Source: an uncultured Planctomycetaceae bacterium (GTDB lineage: Bacteria > Planctomycetota > Planctomycetia > Pirellulales > Pirellulaceae). From it: DNA of 5,081 nucleotides. Positions 1-5,081 of the stretch are shown piece by piece (position 1 is the first letter of the stretch; every line of letters starts with the position of its first letter). Location of the stretch: contig CALELC010000546.1 of NCBI GenBank assembly GCA_937904535.1, forward strand, positions 1-5,081, read 5' to 3'. A program made the translations under genes and the position numbers. The notes under the pieces were generated by a model. The model saw only the letters and a program-made list of their open reading frames with translations. It was not told the DNA's origin and ran no database searches.

Positions 1-15
1 GTAGCCACCGAATCA

Positions 16-27
16 GCCGCTTGCGGC
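16..27 (-). terminator. Possible weak stem-loop after the DUF1579 gene
   Basis: GCCGC-TT-GCGGC lies 13 bp past the DUF1579 stop in its direction of transcription. It can form a short GC stem, but the loop is tight and no U-run follows before the window edge. It is the only candidate terminator for the YCII-DUF1579 operon that can be seen, and it is weak. Confidence 0.2.
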
Positions 28-40
28 CCACCTTGCTGCG

Positions 41-511
41 TCAAACGCGAGTATGCGTGCCGGTCATGAACTTGACCCAGCTGCCATCGTCGGTCTGCAT
101 CTCGCTGTACAACAGCCAGGTATCGTTGTCGACGATTTCGATCGTGTCGCGGTACGCGCAAGTGCCGCTGCCATCGAATTTGGGCCCTTCGCTATCCAGC
201 GGCAGACGCTTACCGGTTTCGTCGACCAGCCCTTGATAGTGCCAGATATTGGTCATCATCGAACCGATAAAGGTACCAACATAGCGACCTTTGGCGGGAT
301 CGTACCCGACCGTCATGATGGACGACCACTCGCCGTCGTCCGAGGCTCCGCTGCTCTCACAGACCACCCATAAACCGCCCAGCGAGCGACACACCATCTT
401 GCCCGGTGTCTTGTTGATCGATCCATCGGGCATTGTGCAATTGTGTTCGAACGACCAATTGCCGACGAGTGGATCGAGCCAGTGGTGCTGAGCTTCAGGC
501 TTTGCAAACAT
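41..511 (-). CDS. DUF1579 family protein
   Basis: This encodes a soluble protein of 156 residues that matches the DUF1579 pattern, a family of predicted beta-barrel, lipocalin-like proteins with no established reaction. The N-terminus has the family-typical 'HWLDPLVGNWSFE' (residues 10-22), followed by 'GLWVV' (46-50), the central 'MTVGYDPAKGRYVGTFIGSM' stretch (66-85), and a C-terminal strand pair around 'RDTIEIVDNDTWLLYSEM' (121-138) ending in 'FMTGTHTR'. There is no signal peptide or membrane segment, and the length is normal for the family. I chose the ATG at 511, which has an AGGAG 9 nt upstream (complement of 521-525). A TTG at 514, 6 nt from the same site, would add one residue and cannot be excluded. 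The gene lies 46 bp downstream of the YCII gene on the same strand and is probably co-transcribed with it. Family assignment is confident; function is unknown. Confidence 0.88.
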   Translation of the reverse strand: MFAKPEAQHHWLDPLVGNWSFEHNCTMPDGSINKTPGKMVCRSLGGLWVVCESSGASDDGEWSSIMTVGYDPAKGRYVGTFIGSMMTNIWHYQGLVDETGKRLPLDSEGPKFDGSGTCAYRDTIEIVDNDTWLLYSEMQTDDGSWVKFMTGTHTRV

Positions 512-520
512 CAAATCGTG

Positions 521-525
521 CTCCT
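521..525 (-). promoter_or_regulatory. Ribosome binding site of the DUF1579 gene
   Basis: On the minus strand this reads AGGAG. It sits 9 nt from the ATG at 511 and 6 nt from the alternative TTG at 514, so it supports a start here without deciding between the two codons. Confidence 0.6.
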
Positions 526-557
526 ATTCGAGTTCCAATGCGGTAGCGGATGGCAAG

Positions 558-956
558 TTAACGAGGCGACGCTTGCACCGCCTCGTCGCGAGCTCGGATC
601 AGCGCGTTGACGGTCTCGTCAGCGGGACGGATTTCGAACGGCCCGTATTTCACGCCTGGATGCTTGGACATCAGTTCCACAGCATGCTCGAGGTTGTCCG
701 CTTCCAGAATCAAGATCCCGCCCAGCTGCTCTTTGGTTTCGGCATAGGGACCATCCACGACCTCGGTCATTCCATTCTGATGCCACAACGTGACCGCTCG
801 GTCCGCGGTCTGCAACGCTTCACCGCCGAGAAAGTGCCCGCCCCGACGAAGAACATCGTCATAGGCAAAACACTCCTCCATCGCGGCTTGGCCCTCGGCT
901 TCGCTCATCGCAGCAAACGTGGACGGATTGGCATATCCGAGACAAATGAACTTCAT
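558..956 (-). CDS. YCII/DGPF-domain protein
   Basis: This encodes a 132-residue YCII-related (DGPF-type) protein, a small dimeric alpha/beta fold related to ferredoxin-like barrels. Family members are often found near ECF sigma factors or stress genes, and the reaction is not established for this branch. The N-terminal strand 'MKFICLGYANPSTF' is followed by an acidic helix with 'ECFAYDDVLRRGGHFLGGEAL' features (residues 28-48). The signature 'DGPYAETKEQLGG' at 68-80 is a Tyr variant of the DGPF motif, followed by 'ILILEADNLEHAVELMSKHP' (81-100) and 'GPFEIRP' (105-111). The ATG at 956 has GGAG 6 nt upstream. It is the first gene of a probable two-gene operon with the DUF1579 gene and is transcribed divergently from the AHSA1-arsR pair. 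A GC-rich inverted repeat overlaps its last codons. No sigma factor is visible in this window. Confidence 0.9.
   Translation of the reverse strand: MKFICLGYANPSTFAAMSEAEGQAAMEECFAYDDVLRRGGHFLGGEALQTADRAVTLWHQNGMTEVVDGPYAETKEQLGGILILEADNLEHAVELMSKHPGVKYGPFEIRPADETVNALIRARDEAVQASPR
561..586 (-). other. GC-rich stem-loop at the 3' end of the YCII gene
   Basis: The arms ACGAGGCG (561-568) and CGCCTCGT (579-586) are perfect 8-bp inverted repeats separated by 10 nt. They cover the last codons of the YCII gene, just before its TAA. In the minus-strand RNA this would form a stable hairpin ahead of the 46-nt spacer to the DUF1579 gene. No U-run follows, so it is not a classical intrinsic terminator. 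It could reduce or protect the downstream transcript, or simply reflect the coding sequence. Confidence 0.4.
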
Positions 957-962
957 ACGGTG

Positions 963-966
963 CTCC
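963..966 (-). promoter_or_regulatory. Ribosome binding site of the YCII gene
   Basis: On the minus strand this reads GGAG, 6 nt upstream of the ATG at 956, which supports that start. It lies inside a 10-nt string, CTGACCGGAG, that also precedes the large VWA gene. Confidence 0.6.
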
Positions 967-1000
967 GGTCAGAGGTAATCAACCAGCAATTCCCTCGATA

Positions 1001-1026
1001 GTCGATTCGCGATCTGCGAAATCGAC
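1001..1026. repeat. Imperfect inverted repeat in the divergent intergenic region
   Basis: GTCGATTCGC (1001-1010) pairs with GCGAAATCGAC (1016-1026) across the 5-nt spacer GATCT, with a single bulged base in the right arm. It lies 45-70 bp upstream of the YCII start codon and about 27 bp upstream of the -35-like element of the AHSA1-arsR promoter. It could be a regulator-binding site for the YCII operon or a stem-loop in its leader. Its sequence differs from the 18-bp palindrome at 1082-1099, so a different protein would be expected to bind it. Confidence 0.4.
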
Positions 1027-1052
1027 AATCAGGTGAAAACTTTTTCGAGGAG

Positions 1053-1082
1053 TTGACGCGTCGACACCGGCCAGCCTAACAT
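1053..1082 (+). promoter_or_regulatory. Predicted sigma-70-type promoter of AHSA1-arsR
   Basis: A TTGACG -35-like element (1053-1058) is followed after 18 bp by TAACAT (1077-1082), which matches TATAAT at four of six positions. Transcription would start near 1089-1090, inside the 18-bp palindrome, and leave a leader of about 40 nt before the ATG at 1129. The -35 match is good and the -10 is weak, as expected for a repressible promoter. Confidence 0.45.
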
Positions 1083-1099
1083 GCAACCTTAAGGTTGCA
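1082..1099. promoter_or_regulatory. 18-bp perfect palindrome, likely ArsR-type operator
   Basis: TGCAACCTTAAGGTTGCA is a perfect 18-bp palindrome without a spacer. It overlaps the end of the predicted -10 element and the expected transcription start, 30 bp upstream of the AHSA1 start codon. ArsR-family dimers bind such two-fold symmetric sites and repress by covering the promoter, and the repressor gene is the second gene of this very transcript. Autoregulation is therefore the most economical reading. It could also be bound by another dimeric regulator encoded elsewhere. I saw no second copy in the window. Confidence 0.7.
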
Positions 1100-1128
1100 C
1101 AATAGAAATCGGCAGATAGCGAGCCAAG

Positions 1129-1611
1129 ATGAACAAAACTTCGACAGACCGGATCGAAAAGCAGATCGAGTTACACGCTCCACTGGAACGGGTTTGGCAG
1201 GCGCTGACCGACTACCGCCAGTTCAGTCAGTGGTTCCGAGTGCAACTCGAAGTGCCGTTCGTGGTCGGCCAACCGGCCTATGGACAGATTACCTATCCCG
1301 GCTACGAGCATGTGCAGATGCGAGTAAATGTCGTGGCCATCGAACCGATGAATCGGTTCGCCTTTCAGTGGCATCCCTACGCCGTCGACCCGAACATCGA
1401 TTACGCTAGTGAGCCGCCGACAACGGTGGAATTCACTTTGCAACCGACCGACCGCGGCACATCGCTGACGGTTGTCGAGTCGGGGTTCGATGCCGTGCCT
1501 CAGTCGCGGCGGAGTGAAGCGTTCCGCATGAATGACGGCGGCTGGACCGGGCAAATGAAGAATATCCAGGCGTATGTTGAACACCCCGAACGTGGCTCAA
1601 ACGCTCACTGA
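1129..1611 (+). CDS. SRPBCC/AHSA1 family protein
   Basis: This encodes a 160-residue START-like (SRPBCC, AHSA1/Aha1-C type) protein, a helix-grip fold with a hydrophobic ligand cavity. Bacterial members usually have no known ligand. The first strand and helix 'IEKQIELHAPLERVWQALTD' (9-28) plus 'FSQWF' (32-36) are the diagnostic N-terminal signature. Central strands run through 'VNVVAIEPMNRFAFQWHP' (66-83), 'TTVEFTLQPTDRGTSLTVVE' (98-117) follows, and the C-terminal helix begins at 'NDGGWTGQMKNIQAYVE' (135-151). There is no signal peptide. The ATG at 1129 has only a weak purine-rich upstream site (GCGAG), but the domain needs this start. It is the first gene of a two-gene unit, and the ArsR start lies 38 bp inside its 3' end. 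It is probably repressed by that ArsR through the palindrome at 1082-1099. The name refers only to fold similarity with Hsp90 co-chaperone Aha1; no chaperone role is implied. Confidence 0.92.
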   Translation: MNKTSTDRIEKQIELHAPLERVWQALTDYRQFSQWFRVQLEVPFVVGQPAYGQITYPGYEHVQMRVNVVAIEPMNRFAFQWHPYAVDPNIDYASEPPTTVEFTLQPTDRGTSLTVVESGFDAVPQSRRSEAFRMNDGGWTGQMKNIQAYVEHPERGSNAH

Positions 1612-1927
1612 AAACGCACCGTTGTTCGCAGCCCTTGGCGATTCCACTCGGCTGGACTTGCTGTTGCAGTTAGGCGAAGGCGGACTGTGTTCGATTACCC
1701 AATTGGCGGAAGGGCGAGCACAATCACGCCAGGCCATTCGCAAACATTTGCAAGTTCTCGAGGGCGTTCAACTCATCCGCGGCGTGCGCCGCGGTCGTCA
1801 GCACCTGTTTCAAATTGAACCTCAGACCATCGCGATCGCAGCTCAATCGCTGATTGCGATCGCGCATCAGTGGGATGATGCTCTGTCCAGGCTCAAGTCC
1901 TTCGTCGAGTCAGACGATCCCGTTTGA
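1574..1927 (+). CDS. ArsR-family winged-helix repressor
   Basis: This encodes a 117-residue ArsR/SmtB-type winged helix-turn-helix DNA-binding protein, cytoplasmic and expected to act as a dimer. The N-terminal helices contain 'APLFAALGDSTRLDLLLQL' (15-33), the family hallmark. The helix-turn-helix spans 'SITQLAEGRAQSRQAIRKHL' (40-59) with recognition helix around 50-63. The wing is 'RGVRRGRQHLFQIEP' (69-83), and a C-terminal helix follows. Cys39 occupies the first position of the classical CxC metal motif, but the second position is Ile41 and no other cysteine exists, so the alpha-3 metal site is absent. This resembles the SdpR/AHSA1-associated branch. The ATG at 1574 overlaps the AHSA1 gene by 38 bp in another frame, with only AGG 3 nt upstream, which suggests translational coupling. 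GTG at 1592 is an alternative start without a clear ribosome site. It likely represses its own transcript. Confidence 0.92.
   Translation: MLNTPNVAQTLTENAPLFAALGDSTRLDLLLQLGEGGLCSITQLAEGRAQSRQAIRKHLQVLEGVQLIRGVRRGRQHLFQIEPQTIAIAAQSLIAIAHQWDDALSRLKSFVESDDPV
1831..1864. repeat. 10-bp inverted repeat containing two GCGATCGC octamers
   Basis: CGCGATCGCA (1831-1840) and TGCGATCGCG (1855-1864) are perfect inverted copies separated by 14 bp inside the arsR gene. They encode the two 'IAIA' segments of the C-terminal helix, so codon repetition explains most of the similarity. The octamer GCGATCGC is itself palindromic and resembles the HIP1 element known from cyanobacteria. Confidence 0.45.
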
Positions 1928-1953
1928 ACGAATAGCTGACTTTTCACCGGCTC

Positions 1954-1966
1954 TGCTCAGCGAGCA
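1954..1966. other. Small inverted repeat at the convergent gene junction
   Basis: TGCTC-AGC-GAGCA forms a 5-bp stem with a 3-nt loop overlapping the stop codon of the VWA gene, 27 bp past the arsR stop. Neither strand has a U-run directly after it, so it is at most a weak terminator element. The whole gap between the two convergent stops is only 29 bp and holds nothing else I can recognise. Confidence 0.25.
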
Positions 1967-4947
1967 TTGGTTCGCCGCTTGGCTTCCAATAGCCGCTCGG
2001 TATAAGACTGAGCATCGGTCGAGGGCTCGAAAGCATTGCCTGGCGACGCAGCGACAACGGTTTCCCGCGCATCGGAACGGTCCGCGCCTGGTTCTACCGC
2101 AGGTGGCTGCCAGGCAGGAGGCTCAAAACGAGTGCCGGCACTCGCTGACGACGCCGCTACTTGCTCTTTCGTCGCTCGCAACTGATCGAGCCGCACCATT
2201 CGCTCGCCCTCCGTAGCCTCGTGTGAGGCGGCCTTGCGAATCCCTCCCAGCCAGGCAAAAGAAACCGCGACCCGGCGGACAAACACATCGCCCAAAAACA
2301 GGCAACATCCGATCAACACCGCCCAGGCCCAAACATCTCGGATCGAACGATCGCTGACCAAACCGCCACGAAACGGGTTGAATGCATCGTCAACGCTGGT
2401 GGTCGAGCCCAATGGCGGCCAAACGTTTCCCACTTCGCCGCCGCGCGGACGGGTCGCCGCTAACGACTGCAACAGCGGTTCGTTGACCTCGCGCCGCCGA
2501 TACTCGTCGCTATATGGCACCGTAACACCAGTGGTGAGGATTTCACCTCCGGCCTCCGGAACGACGTTGACGAAATAGCTGCCTGCCAAGGTCGCTGGGA
2601 ACGTGCCGGTGTATCTGCCGGGGGCGGTCTGCCGCATCTGCATGGCGATTGGTTTGAGATCCGGTCCCAGCACCGCCGCACTCATCGGTAGAAAGTTGAG
2701 AAACTCATTGTCGGGATCGAGCGCGTTAACGATTACCTGAACCTCACCGTCTCGCAGTTGTGTTGCAATGTTGAAGTTGCCGATTTCACCGGTCGGTCGC
2801 ATCAACCAACGGACCAGTTGCGCAAAAAACGGTTCATAGTCGGGCGACGCTGTCCAGTTCGTCGCCCACCGCTGACCGACATCGGTAGTCAGCACCGCCG
2901 CCCGCCCCAGTCCGTATTGCCAAACCGCCAACACTACATTTTCCTGCCCCTGCGGCACCGGCGACAAAATTACCGGCTGCACGAGCGGATTATCCTTGGG
3001 GGTCGTCATCACGAATCCGGTCAACGGTTGCAGCGGTGTTTGAATCCCGCTCAAAACGGCATGGGGGTAGGTGACGACCGGTACAAATCCGGCTGAGTCC
3101 TCGTGGATCACACCACGCGACACGCGGCGAGCCTCGCGCATCAGGATCTTTGGGATCGCGCGGGGCGATAACACCTGATACAGCTTCCCGCCGCCAAGTG
3201 AGGCGATTTCTCGCATCAGCGTCACATCCGCATCGGCTCCAACCGCCACCGCCGTCACCGTGATGCCCTCGTCTTTCATCCGCTGCGTGAGACCGCGAAA
3301 ATCGTTGGGCTGCGTTTGCCCATCGGTAACCACAATCATGTGTTTGGTCGACGCATCGGACTTCTGTAGTCGGAGGAAGCCCCGTTCCATCGCCGGAAAC
3401 ATGTCGGTCCCTCCCTCAGCGCCGATGCGGGCAATGGCGGGAAGGATGTGACTGCGTCCGCCCACGGGCTGCAGCGGCACGACCTCACGGACGGTGGAAT
3501 CAAACGTCAGTACGCCGATTGAGTCACTTTCCTGCAGCGCTCGGACAGCTTCCATTGCCGCCGCTTTGCAGAGCTGAATCTTTTCGCCTTGCATCGACCC
3601 CGAAGTGTCGAGCACCAGTTGCAAGGCGCCGGTCGCTGCCACTTTGAGGTTCTTCACCTCAAAATCGACCGGCATCGCCTCTTCGAGACGGGTTCCCGTC
3701 CAGCCGCCAGCGCCCATTGCTTCTGGACCGCCGATCATCAGCAGGCCACAACCAAGTTGTTGGGTGTTGCGAACCAGCATTTCAATCTGATCATCCGTGA
3801 AACTCGTAATCGAGTTTGCTGAGTCACCACTGGTCCGCGGCACTCCAGCGAGAATGACCGCATCATAGGCCTGGAGTTCTGCCAACGAACCAAACAGCGA
3901 GTTGCTGGGCTGGACAACGACTTCGATCTCAGCGTCATTCAGTCGATCGACGAGCAACTGATAGTCGCCCGCTGCATCCCACCGTTCGATGAGCAGGACG
4001 CGTCCTTTTCCGCGAACGTGGGTGTAAGCAGTCGCCAAATTGTTTTCCGCCATTGCATCGTCCGCCGGCGAGTCCGGTATAAACCGCGCTTCATAGGTGT
4101 AAGGCGCTGGCTGATCGATCTGATGCCGCAGTGGAAAGACGTTTTTGCCCGCTGTGAGTTCCACCGGTTCGTCAAACAGCAACTGCGCTTCGCCGCCCAC
4201 CATCCGTCTGACACTCAACCGACCTTTGGAGGGCGGTTGGCCATCCGCAGCATCGTTGTTAATCACGACACGAGCTTCAAAGGGCTGACCGGTGCGAATG
4301 TCGTTGGGAAGATCGATTTTCTCCACCAACACTTCCGCTGGGACATCCAACTCGACGGGCACCACGTCGACGCCAATGCCCGAACCCGCCAAACGGGCTG
4401 ACACAACTTGGGCGTCCCCTAGCGTTTCGCGGCCATCGGTGATCAGCACCACACGGCGCCGAGAATCCTCCGGCATGGCGGCTTGTGCGAGTTTGAGAGC
4501 CGCTTCAAGACTGGTGGCATCGCTGCCGCCGGGAACGGGGTCCGGCAGTCGCAGCAACGGCAGATCATCTTCAAAAGCAGGCACTTCAACGGCAGCTTCG
4601 CGCGCAAACACCACCAGCCCCACACGATCCTGCCGCGCGCGGTTGCGATGTTCCCGTGCCGTCTGCACCGCGTAGTCGAGCATTTGACGTCGCTGCGGCT
4701 CAGGAATGCTGTCGGATTGATCCAGCAAATAAAACACAGTCACCCGGTCGGTGACCCACAGAAGTTGCACTCCCGCGAGGGCAGCGATGATCGCCAGAAC
4801 GACCGCTGTCCGGGCTCCCAGCACCAAGCTCCGGCGCACCGGCCCCACCGCCATCAGCCGCCGATAGCTGATCCACCACAGCACCGGCAGACACAGCAGC
4901 AGCCACAAAAAACGTGGTTCTTCGAATCCAATGCGGAAATCGAACAT
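1957..4947 (-). CDS. Membrane-anchored double VWA / GATase-like protein
   Basis: This encodes 996 residues. Two N-terminal membrane segments (about 12-28 and 41-64) flank an Arg-rich loop, and a third lies near 869-890 followed by 'RRVAV' and a 100-residue polar tail. By the positive-inside rule, the roughly 800-residue centre faces the periplasm and the tail the cytoplasm. VWA domain 1 (about 70-200) has a complete MIDAS set: D76-S78-S80, T145 and D171. A beta-sandwich (205-310) and a GATase-like fold with 'LLMIGGPEAMGAGGW' (402-416) follow. VWA domain 2 (440-605) has D447-S449-S451, T514 and D542. The segment 'LAVWQYGLGRAAVLTTD' (673-689) to 'LVRWLMRP' (711-718) looks like the rest of the GATase-like fold, followed by another sandwich. 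No G-x-C-x-G nucleophile elbow is seen, so catalysis is unlikely. Such proteins usually accompany MoxR ATPases and DUF58 proteins. The ATG at 4947 has GGAGG only 3 nt upstream; GTG at 5007 would add 20 non-hydrophobic residues and has no convincing ribosome site. Confidence 0.9.
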   Translation of the reverse strand: MFDFRIGFEEPRFLWLLLCLPVLWWISYRRLMAVGPVRRSLVLGARTAVVLAIIAALAGVQLLWVTDRVTVFYLLDQSDSIPEPQRRQMLDYAVQTAREHRNRARQDRVGLVVFAREAAVEVPAFEDDLPLLRLPDPVPGGSDATSLEAALKLAQAAMPEDSRRRVVLITDGRETLGDAQVVSARLAGSGIGVDVVPVELDVPAEVLVEKIDLPNDIRTGQPFEARVVINNDAADGQPPSKGRLSVRRMVGGEAQLLFDEPVELTAGKNVFPLRHQIDQPAPYTYEARFIPDSPADDAMAENNLATAYTHVRGKGRVLLIERWDAAGDYQLLVDRLNDAEIEVVVQPSNSLFGSLAELQAYDAVILAGVPRTSGDSANSITSFTDDQIEMLVRNTQQLGCGLLMIGGPEAMGAGGWTGTRLEEAMPVDFEVKNLKVAATGALQLVLDTSGSMQGEKIQLCKAAAMEAVRALQESDSIGVLTFDSTVREVVPLQPVGGRSHILPAIARIGAEGGTDMFPAMERGFLRLQKSDASTKHMIVVTDGQTQPNDFRGLTQRMKDEGITVTAVAVGADADVTLMREIASLGGGKLYQVLSPRAIPKILMREARRVSRGVIHEDSAGFVPVVTYPHAVLSGIQTPLQPLTGFVMTTPKDNPLVQPVILSPVPQGQENVVLAVWQYGLGRAAVLTTDVGQRWATNWTASPDYEPFFAQLVRWLMRPTGEIGNFNIATQLRDGEVQVIVNALDPDNEFLNFLPMSAAVLGPDLKPIAMQMRQTAPGRYTGTFPATLAGSYFVNVVPEAGGEILTTGVTVPYSDEYRRREVNEPLLQSLAATRPRGGEVGNVWPPLGSTTSVDDAFNPFRGGLVSDRSIRDVWAWAVLIGCCLFLGDVFVRRVAVSFAWLGGIRKAASHEATEGERMVRLDQLRATKEQVAASSASAGTRFEPPAWQPPAVEPGADRSDARETVVAASPGNAFEPSTDAQSYTERLLEAKRRTNAR

Positions 4948-5081
4948 AGGCCTCCGGTCAGCATAATGGTCACCCCGAGCAGTGCTGCTCAGGCACGGCC
5001 GCAGCACGCCTTAGCGAGCTGCAAGGGTGCAACCGCAGCCATCGGTCCGCGGGCAACCCTGCTGCGGCAGCCACGACATGT
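4948..5081. other. Leader or upstream spacer of the VWA gene, no gene supported
   Basis: All three minus-strand frames that enter from the window edge end before the VWA start, with stops at 5011-5013, 4989-4991 and 4970-4972. None of the short translations resembles a known protein terminus, so I cannot say whether an upstream gene of the operon ends here. The stretch is rich in GCAGC/GCTGC strings. It carries two overlapping inverted repeats: GAGCA/TGCTC at 4977-4981/4986-4990 and GTGCTGC/GCAGCAC at 4982-4988/5001-5007. No convincing promoter was recognised. Confidence 0.4.
4951..4955 (-). promoter_or_regulatory. Ribosome binding site of the VWA gene
   Basis: On the minus strand this reads GGAGG, a strong Shine-Dalgarno core, but only 3 nt separate it from the ATG at 4947, which is shorter than usual. 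No other in-frame ATG lies between it and the GTG at 5007. I still prefer 4947 because the first membrane segment then starts near residue 12. Confidence 0.5.

Noticed and set aside
573..1001. Plus-strand open frame of 142 codons opposite the YCII gene
   Set aside because: It is the antisense shadow of a well-matched YCII gene and its translation shows no recognisable domain.
1027..1046. T-run after the 1001-1026 inverted repeat as an intrinsic terminator
   Set aside because: The T-run (1041-1045) is 14 nt from the stem, and no plus-strand gene precedes it that would need termination.
1171..1584. Minus-strand open frame of 137 codons opposite the AHSA1 gene
   Set aside because: It is fully antisense to a clear SRPBCC gene, has no ribosome site that stands out, and its translation shows no family signature.
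1574..1927. Metal-sensing ArsR (arsenic, cadmium or zinc type)
   Set aside because: Only a single cysteine (Cys39) exists; the second position of the CxC motif is Ile41, and the gene neighbours are not metal-resistance genes.
1854..2216. Plus-strand open frame crossing the end of arsR into the VWA gene
   Set aside because: It overlaps two confident genes in other frames and its translation is low in recognisable structure.
4018..4675. Two plus-strand open frames of 127 codons each inside the VWA gene
   Set aside because: They are antisense to conserved VWA 1 and beta-sandwich coding sequence, and the Arg/Ser-rich translations are typical of shadow frames in GC-rich DNA.
4970..5081. 3' end of an upstream operon gene on the minus strand
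   Set aside because: One frame is open from the window edge to a stop at 4970-4972, but its 36 residues match nothing I recognise and other frames are equally plausible.

Overview
The window looks like chromosomal DNA of a planctomycete (Rhodopirellula/Blastopirellula-like Pirellulales). This is inferred from moderately GC-rich coding sequence, from a long membrane-anchored double von Willebrand factor A (VWA) protein with a GATase-like fold and a charged C-terminal tail, and from the grouping of YCII, DUF1579, AHSA1 and ArsR proteins, which I associate with that phylum. No 16S or other phylogenetic marker is present, so the assignment is tentative.

Layout. Positions 41-956 hold two minus-strand genes, a DUF1579 protein (41-511) and, upstream of it in transcription order, a YCII/DGPF-domain protein (558-956); they are probably one operon. 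Positions 957-1128 are a divergent intergenic region with an inverted repeat, a plausible sigma-70 promoter and a perfect 18-bp palindrome over its -10/start region. Positions 1129-1927 hold a plus-strand pair, an SRPBCC/AHSA1 protein followed by an ArsR-family repressor whose start lies 38 bp inside the upstream gene. After a 29-bp convergent gap, positions 1957-4947 are filled on the minus strand by one very long gene for a 996-residue VWA/GATase-like membrane protein. Positions 4948-5081 are its leader or upstream spacer, with GC-rich inverted repeats and no gene I can support.

How the parts may work together. The ArsR protein most likely represses its own AHSA1-arsR transcript by binding the 18-bp palindrome; it lacks the cysteine pair of the classic metal site, so its signal is unlikely to be arsenic- or cadmium-type metal binding at that position. 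The divergent YCII-DUF1579 operon starts about 125 bp from the palindrome and could share regulation, but this is not demonstrated. The VWA protein is convergent to this cluster and probably unrelated to it; its relatives usually sit in MoxR/DUF58/BatA-type operons, whose other members would lie beyond position 5081. I see no mobile element, CRISPR array, tRNA, rRNA or clearly novel system. The best-supported point of interest is the divergent regulatory region with its palindromic operator.
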